Shown: one piece after another, positions 35,943 through 45,600 of the stretch
Layout: every line of letters starts with the position of its first letter
How positions within the stretch are numbered: position 1 is the first letter of the stretch
Source: Streptomyces malaysiense
Lineage (GTDB): Bacteria > Actinomycetota > Actinomycetes > Streptomycetales > Streptomycetaceae
NCBI RefSeq assembly: GCF_000980885.2
Contig: NZ_LBDA02000062.1
Location: 1-64,000, forward strand
Reading direction: 5' to 3'
DNA: 64,000 nt
The notes under the pieces: generated by a model
Told to the model about the DNA's origin: nothing
Seen by the model: the letters and a program-made list of their open reading frames with translations, nothing else
The model's database searches: none
Position numbers and translations under genes: made by a program

Positions 35943-37478
35943 TCAGGAGTGCCGCAGCGCGAACCACAGGTCCATGCGTACGTCCGGGTCGTCCAGGTCG
36001 GCGCCGAGCAGCAGGGCGCCGCGGGCGACGCGCTGCCGCACGGTGTTGCGGTGTACCCCCAGGGCCACCGCGGTGCGGTCCCAACTGCCGTGCAGGGAGA
36101 GCCAGGTGCGCAGGGTCTCCAGGAGGGCGGGCCGCGCGGCGAGCGGCGCGAGCAGGGCACGGGCGTGGGCCCGCGCCTCCGCCTCGGGCACCAGCTCGGA
36201 CAGTCCGGGACGGTCGCCGTGCCGGACCAGCGGGACGCGGGTGGCGCGGGCGCGGGCCAGGGCGCGGGCCGCCTGGGTGTCGGCGGTCCGCCATCCGCCG
36301 GGTTCCGCGGGCGCGCTGACCCCGAGCGTCCAGCCGGGCACCGGGGCGGGTTCCCGGCCGGCGGGCACCAGGACCCGTACGACCTCCCCGTCCAGGTCGA
36401 CCAGGGGCGAGCCCAGGGCGGTGCCGAGAGCGGCGGCGGCCACGGCGTCCGGTGCCTGCCGCTCTCGGCGCGCCTGTACGACGATCCGCTCGCCGTCCCC
36501 GGTGCCGTCGCCCGTGCTCTCGCCCGCGGCGAGCAGCGGTGCGACCTCCCGCGGCGCGGCCCCGAGCAGCAGCCGTACCAGCGCGGAGGAGCGGGCCGCC
36601 CCGGCCGCGCCGTGGTGCTCCCCGGTCAGCAGCGACAGCAGCACCGCGCCCACGGAGGCGATGGTGTGGTCCCCGCCCTCGCGCCGTCCGGCGGCGACCC
36701 CGAGCACGAAGCCCTCGCCGGAGCCGAGGGCGTAGGCGGCCAGATGGACGCCGTCGGCGGTGTCGGTGGCGGAGGCGGGCCTGGCGGGGCCGGCGGAGGT
36801 GGATGCCGGGCCGGCCGGGCGGACCACCGCGGCCAGGTTCCGCAGCGCCTCGGCTACGGCGGGCGCCGGATCCCGGCCCGCCGCCGCGATCCCGGTGCCG
36901 TCGGGACCGTAGAGCACCGCGTGCCCGCCGAGCCGCTGGGCGAGCCGGCGCAGCACGGACGGCACCGGGTCGGGGTGGGCCGCGGCCGCGGCGAGGCTCT
37001 GCTGGGCCTCGGTGACCCGGCGCAGCTCGGCGAGGCGGGCCTGCGCCATCAGCTGCCACACCGCGCGGGCCACGCCCGAGAAGGTGGTACCCGGCGGGAC
37101 CTCCAGCAGCGGCAGCCCATGGGTGTCGCAGGCGGTGACCAGGGCGTCCGGCACCGTGTCGTGCACCGGGGCGAGCCCGAAGCCGAGGGCGGCACCGCCC
37201 GCGGCGACGACCCGGGCCACGTAGGCGTCGAAGAAGGTGTCCGGCGACGGGGCGTCGGGGATCTGGACCCCGGCCGTCAGGAGCAGTTCGCCGCCGAGGA
37301 GGTAGGGGAAGGGATCGGCCATCTCGGAGGTGTGCGCCCAGTGGATCACGACGTCCGGACCGGTGGGACCGGCGAGCTGGCGCAGCGCGAGGTCGTCGCG
37401 GGCGAGGAGCGCGGAGAGGGGGATCGGCGGGGTCGGCGGGACCGCGGCGGCCGGGGCCGTGGGGCTCGTCTCGGCCAT
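35943..37478 (-). CDS. PucR-family transcriptional regulator
   Basis: Regulator of 511 residues with an N-terminal PucR ligand-sensing domain (PLSALLARDDLALRQLAG...WAHTSEMADPFPYLLGGELLLTAG), a GGDEF-like linker region and a C-terminal HTH_30 domain (LHGSWDRTAVALGVHRNTVRQRVARGALLLG). It is divergent from the ureohydrolase and ThDP enzyme genes with 147 bp between, so it most likely controls that nitrogen-degradation pair. The effector is unknown. Confidence 0.92.
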   Translation of the reverse strand: MAETSPTAPAAAVPPTPPIPLSALLARDDLALRQLAGPTGPDVVIHWAHTSEMADPFPYLLGGELLLTAGVQIPDAPSPDTFFDAYVARVVAAGGAALGFGLAPVHDTVPDALVTACDTHGLPLLEVPPGTTFSGVARAVWQLMAQARLAELRRVTEAQQSLAAAAAHPDPVPSVLRRLAQRLGGHAVLYGPDGTGIAAAGRDPAPAVAEALRNLAAVVRPAGPASTSAGPARPASATDTADGVHLAAYALGSGEGFVLGVAAGRREGGDHTIASVGAVLLSLLTGEHHGAAGAARSSALVRLLLGAAPREVAPLLAAGESTGDGTGDGERIVVQARRERQAPDAVAAAALGTALGSPLVDLDGEVVRVLVPAGREPAPVPGWTLGVSAPAEPGGWRTADTQAARALARARATRVPLVRHGDRPGLSELVPEAEARAHARALLAPLAARPALLETLRTWLSLHGSWDRTAVALGVHRNTVRQRVARGALLLGADLDDPDVRMDLWFALRHS

Positions 37479-37625
37479 GGTGTGCACTTCTTCCACTCCA
37501 GGTCCCTTGTATGGATAAAACGTACACTTCGTGGACGCTGTCCGGCCACCTAGTGTCGATTCCAGGAAACCGCGCCGCGAAGCCGGTCGGGACGCGGCCA
37601 GGACGCAGGAAAGAAGGCACACGCA

Positions 37626-38597
37626 ATGAGCAGCAACGAGACGCCCCGCGGCCCCGTCGACTCCTCCCGCGTCCCCCGGTACGCGGGCCCCGCGACCTTC
37701 GCCCGGCTGCCCCGCCTGGACGAGGTCGGCACCGCCGACGTCGCCGTGGTGGGCGTGCCGTTCGACTCCGGCGTCTCCTACCGGCCCGGCGCCCGCTTCG
37801 GCGGCAACGCGATCCGCGAGGCCTCCCGGCTGCTGCGCCCCTACAACCCCGCGCAGGACGCGTCCCCCTTCGCGCTCGCGCAGGTCGCGGACGGCGGCGA
37901 CATCGCGGTGAACCCGTTCGACATCAACGAGGCCGTCGAGACGGTCGAGGCCGCGGCGGACGACCTGCTGGGCACCGGCGCCCGTCTGATGACCCTGGGC
38001 GGCGACCACACCATCGCGCTGCCGCTGCTGCGCTCGGTGGCGAAGAAGCACGGCCCGGTCGCGCTGCTGCACTTCGACGCCCACCTGGACACCTGGGACA
38101 CGTACTTCGGCGCCGAGTACACGCACGGCACGCCGTTCCGCCGCGCGGTGGAGGAGGGCATCCTCGACACCTCCGCCCTCTCGCACGTGGGCACGCGCGG
38201 CCCGTTGTACGGCAAGCAGGACCTCACCGACGACGAGAAGATGGGCTTCGGCATCGTCACCTCGGCGGACGTCTACCGCCGGGGCGCCGACGAGGTGGCC
38301 GACCAGCTCCGCCAGCGCATCGGCGACCGCCCGCTGTACATCTCCATCGACATCGACTGCCTCGACCCGGCGCACGCCCCCGGCACGGGCACGCCCGAGG
38401 CGGGCGGCATGACCTCGCGCGAGCTGCTGGAGATCCTGCGCGGCCTGGCGTCCTGCAACCTGGTCTCGGCGGACGTGGTGGAGGTCGCCCCGGCCTACGA
38501 CCACGCCGAGATCACGTCCGTGGCGGCTTCCCACACGGCCTACGAGCTGACCACCATCATGTCCCGCCAGATCGCGGCCGCCCGGAAGGACGCGTAA
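37626..38597 (+). CDS. speB: Agmatinase / guanidino-acid ureohydrolase
   Basis: Mn-dependent ureohydrolase of 323 residues that releases urea from a guanidino compound. Metal ligands are visible in LGGDHTIALP, LHFDAHLDTWD and ISIDIDCLDPAHAPG. The name speB (agmatinase) is conventional; the adjacent ThDP decarboxylase-like gene equally fits a 4-guanidinobutyrase of the arginine transaminase pathway. ATG 37626; the stop lies 5 bp before the GTG of the next gene, so they are co-transcribed. Confidence 0.92.
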   Translation: MSSNETPRGPVDSSRVPRYAGPATFARLPRLDEVGTADVAVVGVPFDSGVSYRPGARFGGNAIREASRLLRPYNPAQDASPFALAQVADGGDIAVNPFDINEAVETVEAAADDLLGTGARLMTLGGDHTIALPLLRSVAKKHGPVALLHFDAHLDTWDTYFGAEYTHGTPFRRAVEEGILDTSALSHVGTRGPLYGKQDLTDDEKMGFGIVTSADVYRRGADEVADQLRQRIGDRPLYISIDIDCLDPAHAPGTGTPEAGGMTSRELLEILRGLASCNLVSADVVEVAPAYDHAEITSVAASHTAYELTTIMSRQIAAARKDA

Positions 38598-38602
38598 CCG
38601 AC

Positions 38603-40309
38603 GTGACCCACGACCACGACCTGGTGCTCCGCCCGACCGCCGCCCAGCGGGAGGCCGCGCTGAACCCTCCCCCCGGACGCGTCGGCGGAGACCTGGTCGT
38701 GGAGACCCTGGCCGGCCTGGGCGCGACGACCGTCTTCGGCCTGCCGGGCCAGCACGCGCTCGGCATGTTCGACGCCCTGCGCAGGTCGTCTCTCCGCTAC
38801 GTGGGCCTGCGGGTGGAGAACAACGCGGGCTTCGCGGCGGACGCGTACGGCCGGATCACCGGCGAGGCCGCCCCGCTGCTGCTGTCGACCGGCCCCGGCG
38901 CGCTGACCTCGCTGGCGGCGCTCCAGGAGGCGGCCTCGGCCTCCGCCCCCGTCCTCGCGATCAGCAGCCAGATCCCGACGGCGGGCCTGGGCGGCGGCCG
39001 CCACGGCTACCTCCATGAACTCCCCGACCAGGCCGCGTCGTTCCGGGGCGTGGTGAAGTCGGTCCACACGGTCCGCGCCCAGTCCCAGATCCCCTCGGCG
39101 ATCGCCGCGGCCTGGAAGTCCGCGCTGACGGCCCCGCACGGCCCGGTGTGGGTGGAGATCCCGCAGGACGTGCTGGCGTCCCCGACGTCGCTGCCCGTGG
39201 TGACGGCGATGGACGCGACCCCGGACGACCTGGCCCCCCGCCCCGAACTGACCGCGGTGGCTGCGGAGTTGCTTTCTCGCGCTGCCCGCCCGGCGATCAT
39301 CGCGGGCGGCGGCGTCGTACGCTCGGACGCCTCGGGCAAGCTGCGCCGGCTGGCGGAACTGCTGGACGCCCCGGTGGTGACGACGTACGGCGGCAAGGGC
39401 GCGTTCCCCTGGGAACACCCGCTGTCCCTCCAGTCCTGGCTGGAGGACCGGCACACCACGGACTTCCTGGAGGACGCCGACGTCCTGCTGGTCGTGGGCT
39501 CCGGCCTCGGCGAACTCTCCTCGAACTACCACACGTTCAGGCCGCGCGGCCGGGTCGTCCAGATCGAGGCGGACCTCGGGAAGCTGGAGTCCAACCACCC
39601 CGCTCTGGGCATCCACGCGGACGCCCGCCTGGCGCTCCAGGCGCTGCTGGAAACGGCGACGGAACGCCACGACCCGCAGGCCCCGGAGCGTGTCCGCTCC
39701 CTCCTCTCCCGCGTCTTTGACCGCCTCGCGTCCCAGGAACTCATCCTGGAACAGTCGCTGTTGACCGCCGTCCGCCGCGCGCTGCCCGCCCGCTCCCCGT
39801 CCTTCTGGGACATGACGATCCTGTCCTACTGGGCCTGGTGCGGCTTCGACCCCCGGGGCACGAACCTGATGCACTCCTCCCAGGGCTCGGGCGGCCTCGG
39901 CTACGCCTTCCCGGCGGCCCTGGGCGCGGCGGTCGCCGACCCCACCCACCCGGTCCTCGCGGTCTCCGGTGACGGCGGCGCCCTCTACTCCATCGCCGAA
40001 CTGGCCACGGCCCGCCAGCACGACCTCCCCGTCACCTGGCTGATCATCGACGACGGCGGCTACGGCATCCTGCGCGAATACATGACGGACGCCTTCGGCG
40101 CGGCGACGGCGACGGACCTGACCCGCCCGGACTACGTGGCCCTGGCCGAATCCTTCGGCGTCCCGGCCGTACGGGCGACCCCGGAATCCCTGGAATCCGA
40201 CCTGGCACGGGCCCTGTCGGCCCCGGGCCCCTCGGTGGTCGTACTGCCCGCGGTGTTGCGGATGTTCGCGCCGACGCACTCGGGCTCGGGCGGAGGGGTT
40301 CAGCAGTAG
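38603..40309 (+). CDS. Thiamine diphosphate-dependent enzyme (acetolactate synthase-like)
   Basis: A 568-residue three-domain ThDP enzyme. The N-terminal PYR domain holds FGLPGQHALGMFDAL and RVENNAGFAADAYGR with the catalytic Glu. The central domain has GGKGAFPWEHPLSL. The C-terminal PP domain has VSGDGGALYSIAELATARQHDLPVTWLIIDDGGYG, in which the usual NN of the GDG...NN motif reads DD. It is annotated by similarity as acetolactate synthase, but it lacks a small subunit and sits with a ureohydrolase, so a 2-oxo-acid decarboxylase (for example of 2-ketoarginine) is an attractive alternative. Confidence 0.87.
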   Translation: MTHDHDLVLRPTAAQREAALNPPPGRVGGDLVVETLAGLGATTVFGLPGQHALGMFDALRRSSLRYVGLRVENNAGFAADAYGRITGEAAPLLLSTGPGALTSLAALQEAASASAPVLAISSQIPTAGLGGGRHGYLHELPDQAASFRGVVKSVHTVRAQSQIPSAIAAAWKSALTAPHGPVWVEIPQDVLASPTSLPVVTAMDATPDDLAPRPELTAVAAELLSRAARPAIIAGGGVVRSDASGKLRRLAELLDAPVVTTYGGKGAFPWEHPLSLQSWLEDRHTTDFLEDADVLLVVGSGLGELSSNYHTFRPRGRVVQIEADLGKLESNHPALGIHADARLALQALLETATERHDPQAPERVRSLLSRVFDRLASQELILEQSLLTAVRRALPARSPSFWDMTILSYWAWCGFDPRGTNLMHSSQGSGGLGYAFPAALGAAVADPTHPVLAVSGDGGALYSIAELATARQHDLPVTWLIIDDGGYGILREYMTDAFGAATATDLTRPDYVALAESFGVPAVRATPESLESDLARALSAPGPSVVVLPAVLRMFAPTHSGSGGGVQQ

Positions 40310-40582
40310 TCCCGCCCAGGCGGCTTCGCCGCCGCCGTCGCTTCGTCCCCCGGGCATCGGCCGCTGTGACGCGTTCCGTTCGGAACAGGATGCACAGGCC
40401 GTGGCGGTCCCAGGCGAAGGCCACCTGTTCCGCTCCTGCTTGAACGAAGCATGGCCGGTTATCGGTCAGTTGGGGCACTCAACCTGAGAACATGTGTGCA
40501 ACTTCCGATCACTCCTGCGAGTCAAAAGACCGTAAGTACCCGCAAGGGGTGCGTTCGCACGTCGTTCCAGGGGGAACCCTCC

Positions 40583-41503
40583 ATGACCCACCGCTCCAGC
40601 CGGCGCGCCAAGGCGTCGGTGGCGGCGCTCGGTGCCGCGCTGCTCATACCCACCGTCGCGGCCGCCACCCCGGCCGCTGCGACGACGCCCGTCGTGAGCT
40701 GCACGTCGGGCAAGGCCGGCCTCGCCGCCAAGCTGACCAAGGACATCACCGCGGCGCTCGCGAACCGCAAGAGCACCGTCGCCATCGGCCTGTACGACCG
40801 GGCCACCAAGACCACCTGCACCCTGCGCGGCACCACCGCGTACGACTCGGCCAGCACCGTCAAGGTCACCGTGCTCGCGACCCTGCTGTGGGACGCCAAG
40901 AAGCACAACCGGTACCTGACGAGCACCGAGGCCTCGCTCGCCACCGCCATGATCACCCAGTCGGACAACGACGCCACCAGCAAGCTGTGGAAGCAGCTGG
41001 GCATGACGAAGATCAAGGGCTTCCTGGCCGCCGCCAAGATGACCAAAACCGTGCCGGGCGCGGACGGTTACTGGGGCCTGACCCAGGAGAACGTCACCGA
41101 CGAGCAGAAGCTGCTCCAGCTGGTCACCGCCAAGAACAGCGTGCTCAGCGACAACTCGCGTGCGTACATGCAGCGGTTGATGGGGAACGTCGAGTCCGAC
41201 CAGCGGTGGGGTACGCCCGCCGGCGCCCCGTCCACCGTCTCCGTGCACGTCAAGAACGGCTGGCTGCAGCGCTCCACGCACGGCTGGCGCGTGCACAGCC
41301 TCGGCACCTTCAGCGGTGCCGGCCACGACTACATGATGTCCGTCCTGACCCAGGACAACAGCACCATGGACTACGGCGTCACCACCATCCAGAACGTCGC
41401 CAAGGCCATCCACAAGGACCTCGTGCCGACCACCGCCAAGACGGCACGCTACGTCCCCACCAGCAGGCCGGACGAGGCGTTCGTCGCCACGCCCGCACAG
41501 TAG
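40583..41503 (+). CDS. Secreted class A beta-lactamase-fold serine hydrolase
   Basis: A 306-residue protein with a signal peptide (SRRAKASVAALGAALLIPTVAAATPAAA). The serine-hydrolase motifs are present in order: STVK (SxxK, about residue 95), SDN in TQSDNDAT, and KNG in VHVKNGWLQ. The Glu of the class A omega loop is not obvious, so beta-lactam hydrolysis is uncertain; it may act as a carboxypeptidase-like or unknown wall-associated hydrolase. ATG 40583 follows AGGGGGA. Upstream 270 bp hold no gene. Confidence 0.85.
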   Translation: MTHRSSRRAKASVAALGAALLIPTVAAATPAAATTPVVSCTSGKAGLAAKLTKDITAALANRKSTVAIGLYDRATKTTCTLRGTTAYDSASTVKVTVLATLLWDAKKHNRYLTSTEASLATAMITQSDNDATSKLWKQLGMTKIKGFLAAAKMTKTVPGADGYWGLTQENVTDEQKLLQLVTAKNSVLSDNSRAYMQRLMGNVESDQRWGTPAGAPSTVSVHVKNGWLQRSTHGWRVHSLGTFSGAGHDYMMSVLTQDNSTMDYGVTTIQNVAKAIHKDLVPTTAKTARYVPTSRPDEAFVATPAQ

Positions 41504-41575
41504 CCACGGTCTTTCATCACAAAGTCAACACAATGGCTCCCGAGCGTAGTTGACCCACCGCTACGGTGATCGACC

Positions 41576-42613
41576 ATGCGCCTGAGACATGTCATCGCCA
41601 CCGTCACCGCCGGCCTGGCGGCCGCCACCACGCTGGCCGCCGCCGGGCCCGCCACGGCCCGGCCCGCCAACACACCCGCGGGCCACGCCTGTTCCGCCAC
41701 CGTCTCGATCGACCGCTTCTCCGACGCGCTCGACAAGACGACGTACGACGGCACGTTCGTCGGCAACTTCTCCGCCCTCGCCGTGGACCGCGACGGATCG
41801 ATCGCCGCCCTGGAGGACCGGTCCCAGCTGTTCGACCTGGACGCCAGGACGCTCCAGCCGAGGTCCGCCGTCCACCTCGCGGACGAGAACGGCGCCGACC
41901 TCGACTCCGAGGGTCTCGTCATCGACCGCGACGGCACCCGCCTCGTCACCTCCGAGGTCGAGCCCTCCGTCCGGCGCTACTCCCGTGACGGCAAGATCCT
42001 CGACCGGCTCCCCGTGCCGTCGTCCCTCCTCGTCGCCCCCGCGGGCCGTGCCACCTTCAACCAGACCTTCGAGGGGCTGACCCTGCTGCCCGGCGGCCAC
42101 ACCCTCCTCGCGTCCATGGAGGACCCGATCGCGGGCGACGCCGCCGACCTCGTCCGCTTCCAGACCTGGACCCGGACCCGGGGCGGCCACTTCCGGTTGG
42201 CCGCGCAGTACGCCTACCGCATCGACGCCGGTCTCGGCGTCCCCGAGGTGCAGGCCACTCCCGACGGCCGGCTGCTCGTCCTGGAGCGCGGCTTCACCGC
42301 GGGCGTCGGCAACACGGTCCGCCTCTACCTGGCCGACCCGCGCCACGCCACGGACACCAGCGGCATCGAGAACCTCACCGGGCAGCCCGGCGTCCGGCCG
42401 ATCAGGAAGACGCTGCTCGCCGACATCGCCGCCTGCCCCTCCCTCGGAGCCACCGCCAGGCAGCCCCAGCCCAACCCCCTCCTCGACAACATCGAGGGCA
42501 TGGCCATCACGGGCCGCGACCACACCGGCCGCCTGAAGGTCCTGCTGGTCAGCGACGACAACCAGAACCCGGTGCAGACCACGCGCTTCTACTACCTGCG
42601 GGTGCGCGTCTGA
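41576..42613 (+). CDS. Secreted phytase-like / esterase-like beta-propeller protein
   Basis: A 345-residue protein with a signal peptide (MRLRHVIATVTAGLAAATTLAAAGPATA). The body matches the 'esterase-like activity of phytase' family (PF13449 type): early NFSALAVDRDGSIAALEDRSQLFDL, middle NQTFEGLTLLPGGHTLLASMEDP and C-terminal DNIEGMAITGRD...LLVSDDNQNPVQTTRFYYL. It may hydrolyse phosphate esters outside the cell. ATG 41576 follows the previous gene by 72 bp; co-transcription is possible. Confidence 0.88.
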   Translation: MRLRHVIATVTAGLAAATTLAAAGPATARPANTPAGHACSATVSIDRFSDALDKTTYDGTFVGNFSALAVDRDGSIAALEDRSQLFDLDARTLQPRSAVHLADENGADLDSEGLVIDRDGTRLVTSEVEPSVRRYSRDGKILDRLPVPSSLLVAPAGRATFNQTFEGLTLLPGGHTLLASMEDPIAGDAADLVRFQTWTRTRGGHFRLAAQYAYRIDAGLGVPEVQATPDGRLLVLERGFTAGVGNTVRLYLADPRHATDTSGIENLTGQPGVRPIRKTLLADIAACPSLGATARQPQPNPLLDNIEGMAITGRDHTGRLKVLLVSDDNQNPVQTTRFYYLRVRV

Positions 42614-42697
42614 CGACCCATGGTCACGGCGGGATGAAATCGGCCCGCGCCCGCGTTGGTGCCTTCCGGAAAAGTACGACGATCGGGAGGCACCGGC

Positions 42698-45600
42698 GTG
42701 GAACCACAACGGGGATGGGCACGGCGGCTCGCGGGCTACGCCTGGCGGTATCCGAAGGACGTCGTCCTGGCACTCGGCTCCTCGCTCGCCGGCATGGCCG
42801 TCACCGCGGTCGTCCCCCTGATCACCAAGGTGATCATCGACGACGTGATCGGCGCCCACACCCGCTCCATGGCCCCCTGGGCCGGCGCCCTCGTCGTCGC
42901 CGCCGTGCTCGTCTACGCCGCCACCTACGTCCGCCGCTTCTACGGCGGCCGGCTCGCCCTCGACGTCCAGCACGACCTGCGGACGGAGATGTACGACACG
43001 ATCACCCGCCTCGACGGCCGCCGCCAGGACGAGCTGTCGACCGGGCAGGTCGTGGGCCGCGCCACCAGCGACCTCCAGCTGATCCAGGGCCTGCTCTTCA
43101 TGCTCCCGATGACCATCGGGAACGTCCTGCTCTTCCTGGTCTCCCTGGTGATCATGGCGTGGCTGTCGCTGCCGCTGACCCTCGTCGCCCTCGTCGTCGC
43201 CCCCGCGCTCGGCTGGATCGCCCGGCGCAGCCGCAGCAAGCTGCACCCCGCCACCTGGTACGCCCAGGCCCAGGCCGCCGCCGTCGCCGGTGTGGTCGAC
43301 GGCGCGGTGAGCGGCGTACGCGTGGTGAAGGGCTTCGGGCAGGAGGCGCAGGAGACCGGCAAGCTGCGCGAGGTCGGCCGCAGGCTGTTCGCGGGCCGGC
43401 TGCGCACCATCCGCCTGAACAGCAAGTACACCCCCGCCCTCCAGTCCGTCCCGGCGCTCGGCCAGGTCGCCATGCTCGCCCTCGGTGGCTGGCTCGCGGT
43501 GCGCGGGCACATCACACTGGGCACCTTCGTCGCCTTCTCCACCTACCTCGCCCAGCTGGTCGGACCGGTCCGCATGCTCGCGATGGTCCTCACCGTCGGC
43601 CAGCAGGCCCGCGCCGGCACCGAGCGCGTCCTGGAGCTGATCGACACCGAGCCGACCCTGCGGGACGGCACCCGGGAGCTGCCCGCGGACGCGCCCGCGA
43701 CCGTCGAGTTCGACGACGTGTCCTTCGGGTACGCGAGCGACGCCACGGTCCTGGACGGGCTGAGCTTCGAGATACGCCAGGGTGAGACGCTGGCCGTCGT
43801 CGGCTCCTCCGGCTCCGGCAAGTCCACCCTCTCCCTGCTCCTGCCGCGCTTCTACGACGTCACCCACGGCGCCGTCCTGATCGGCGGCCACGACGTCCGC
43901 GAGCTGACCCTCTCCTCGCTGCGCGCCGCGATCGGACTGGTCCCGGAGGACTCGTTCCTCTTCTCCGACACGGTCCGCTCGAACATCGCCTACGGGCGGC
44001 CGGACGCCACCCAGGACGAGATCGAGGCCGCCGCCCGCGCCGCCCAGGCCGACCGCTTCATCCGGGAGCTGCCCGAGGGCTACGACACCAAGGTCGGCGA
44101 GCACGGCCTCACCCTCTCGGGCGGCCAGCGCCAGCGCGTCGCGCTCGCCCGCGCCCTGCTCACCGACCCGCGCCTACTGGTCCTGGACGACGCCACCTCC
44201 GCCGTGGACGCCCGGGTGGAGCACGAGATCCACGAGGCCCTCAAGGAGGTCATGCGCGGCCGTACGACCCTGCTGATCGCCCACCGCCGCTCCACCCTGA
44301 ACCTCGCCGACCGCATCGCCGTACTCGACCGCGGCCGGCTCGCCGACCTCGGGACCCACGAGGAGCTGCAGCGGCGCTCCGCCCTCTACCGCAGGCTGCT
44401 CACCGACCCGGACGAGCTGGGCGGCGTCTCCCCGGGACACCCGCTCCCGGACGAGCCGGTCGAGGACGACGACAGCCTGCGCGCCGAGCTGGACGCCGAG
44501 TACGACGCCGAGCGCGGCGTCACCCCCCACCTGTGGACCGGCGACCGCGCGCCGAAGGACCCGGCGCTGGCCGGCACCCCCGCCACCCCCGCGCTCCTCG
44601 CCCAGGTGGCGGCCCTGCCCCCGGCCACCGATGCCCCCGGCGTCGACGAGGAGAAGGCGGTACGGCCCGAGGACTCCTACGGCCTGCGCCGCCTGCTGCA
44701 CGGCTTCGGGCTGCCCCTGCTGATCAGCCTGGCGCTGGTCGCCGTCGACGCGGGCGCGAGCCTGGTGCTGCCGGTGCTGATCCGGCACGGCATCGACGCG
44801 GGCGTCACCAAGCTGGCCGTCGGCGCCGTCTGGTCGGCCTCGCTGCTCGCCCTGCTCGTGGTCCTCGCGCAGTGGGCCGCGCAGATCGGCGAGACCCGGA
44901 TGACCGGCCGTACCGGCGAACGCGTCCTCTACGCGCTCCGGCTCAAGATCTTCGCGCATCTCCAGCGGCTCGGCCTCGACTACTACGAGCGCGAGCTGAC
45001 CGGCCGGGTGATGACGCGCATGACCACCGACGTCGACGCGCTGAGCACCTTCCTCCAGACCGGCCTGGTCACCGCGTTCGTCTCGGTCGTCACCTTCTTC
45101 GGCATCATGGGCGTCCTGCTGGTGATCGACGTCCAGCTCGCCCTGGTCGTCTTCGCCACGCTGCCCCCGCTGATCATCGCCACCTTCTTCTTCCGCCGGG
45201 CGAGCGTGAAGGCGTACGAGCTGGCCCGCGAGCGTGTCTCGGCGGTCAACGCCGACCTCCAGGAGTCGGTGTCCGGGCTGCGGATCGTGCAGGCGTTCCG
45301 CCGCGAGAAGGACGGCGGACGGCGGTTCGCCGAGCGCAGCGACGGCTACCGCGCCGCCCGGCTGCGCGGCCAGTGGCTGATATCGGTCTACTTCCCGTTC
45401 GTGCAGCTGCTGTCCTCGGTCGCCGCGGCCGCCGTGCTGATCGCGGGCGCGGGCCGGGTCGAGGCCGCCACCCTCACCACCGGCGCCCTGGTCGCCTACC
45501 TCCTCTACATCGACCTCTTCTTCGCCCCGGTCCAGCAGCTCTCCCAGGTATTCGACGGCTACCAGCAGGCGACCGTCTCCCTCGGCCGCATCCAGGAACT

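Noticed and set aside
40583..41503. Functional beta-lactamase resistance gene
   Set aside because: SxxK, SDN and KNG motifs are present, but the omega-loop Glu of class A enzymes is not evident, so antibiotic hydrolysis is not claimed.
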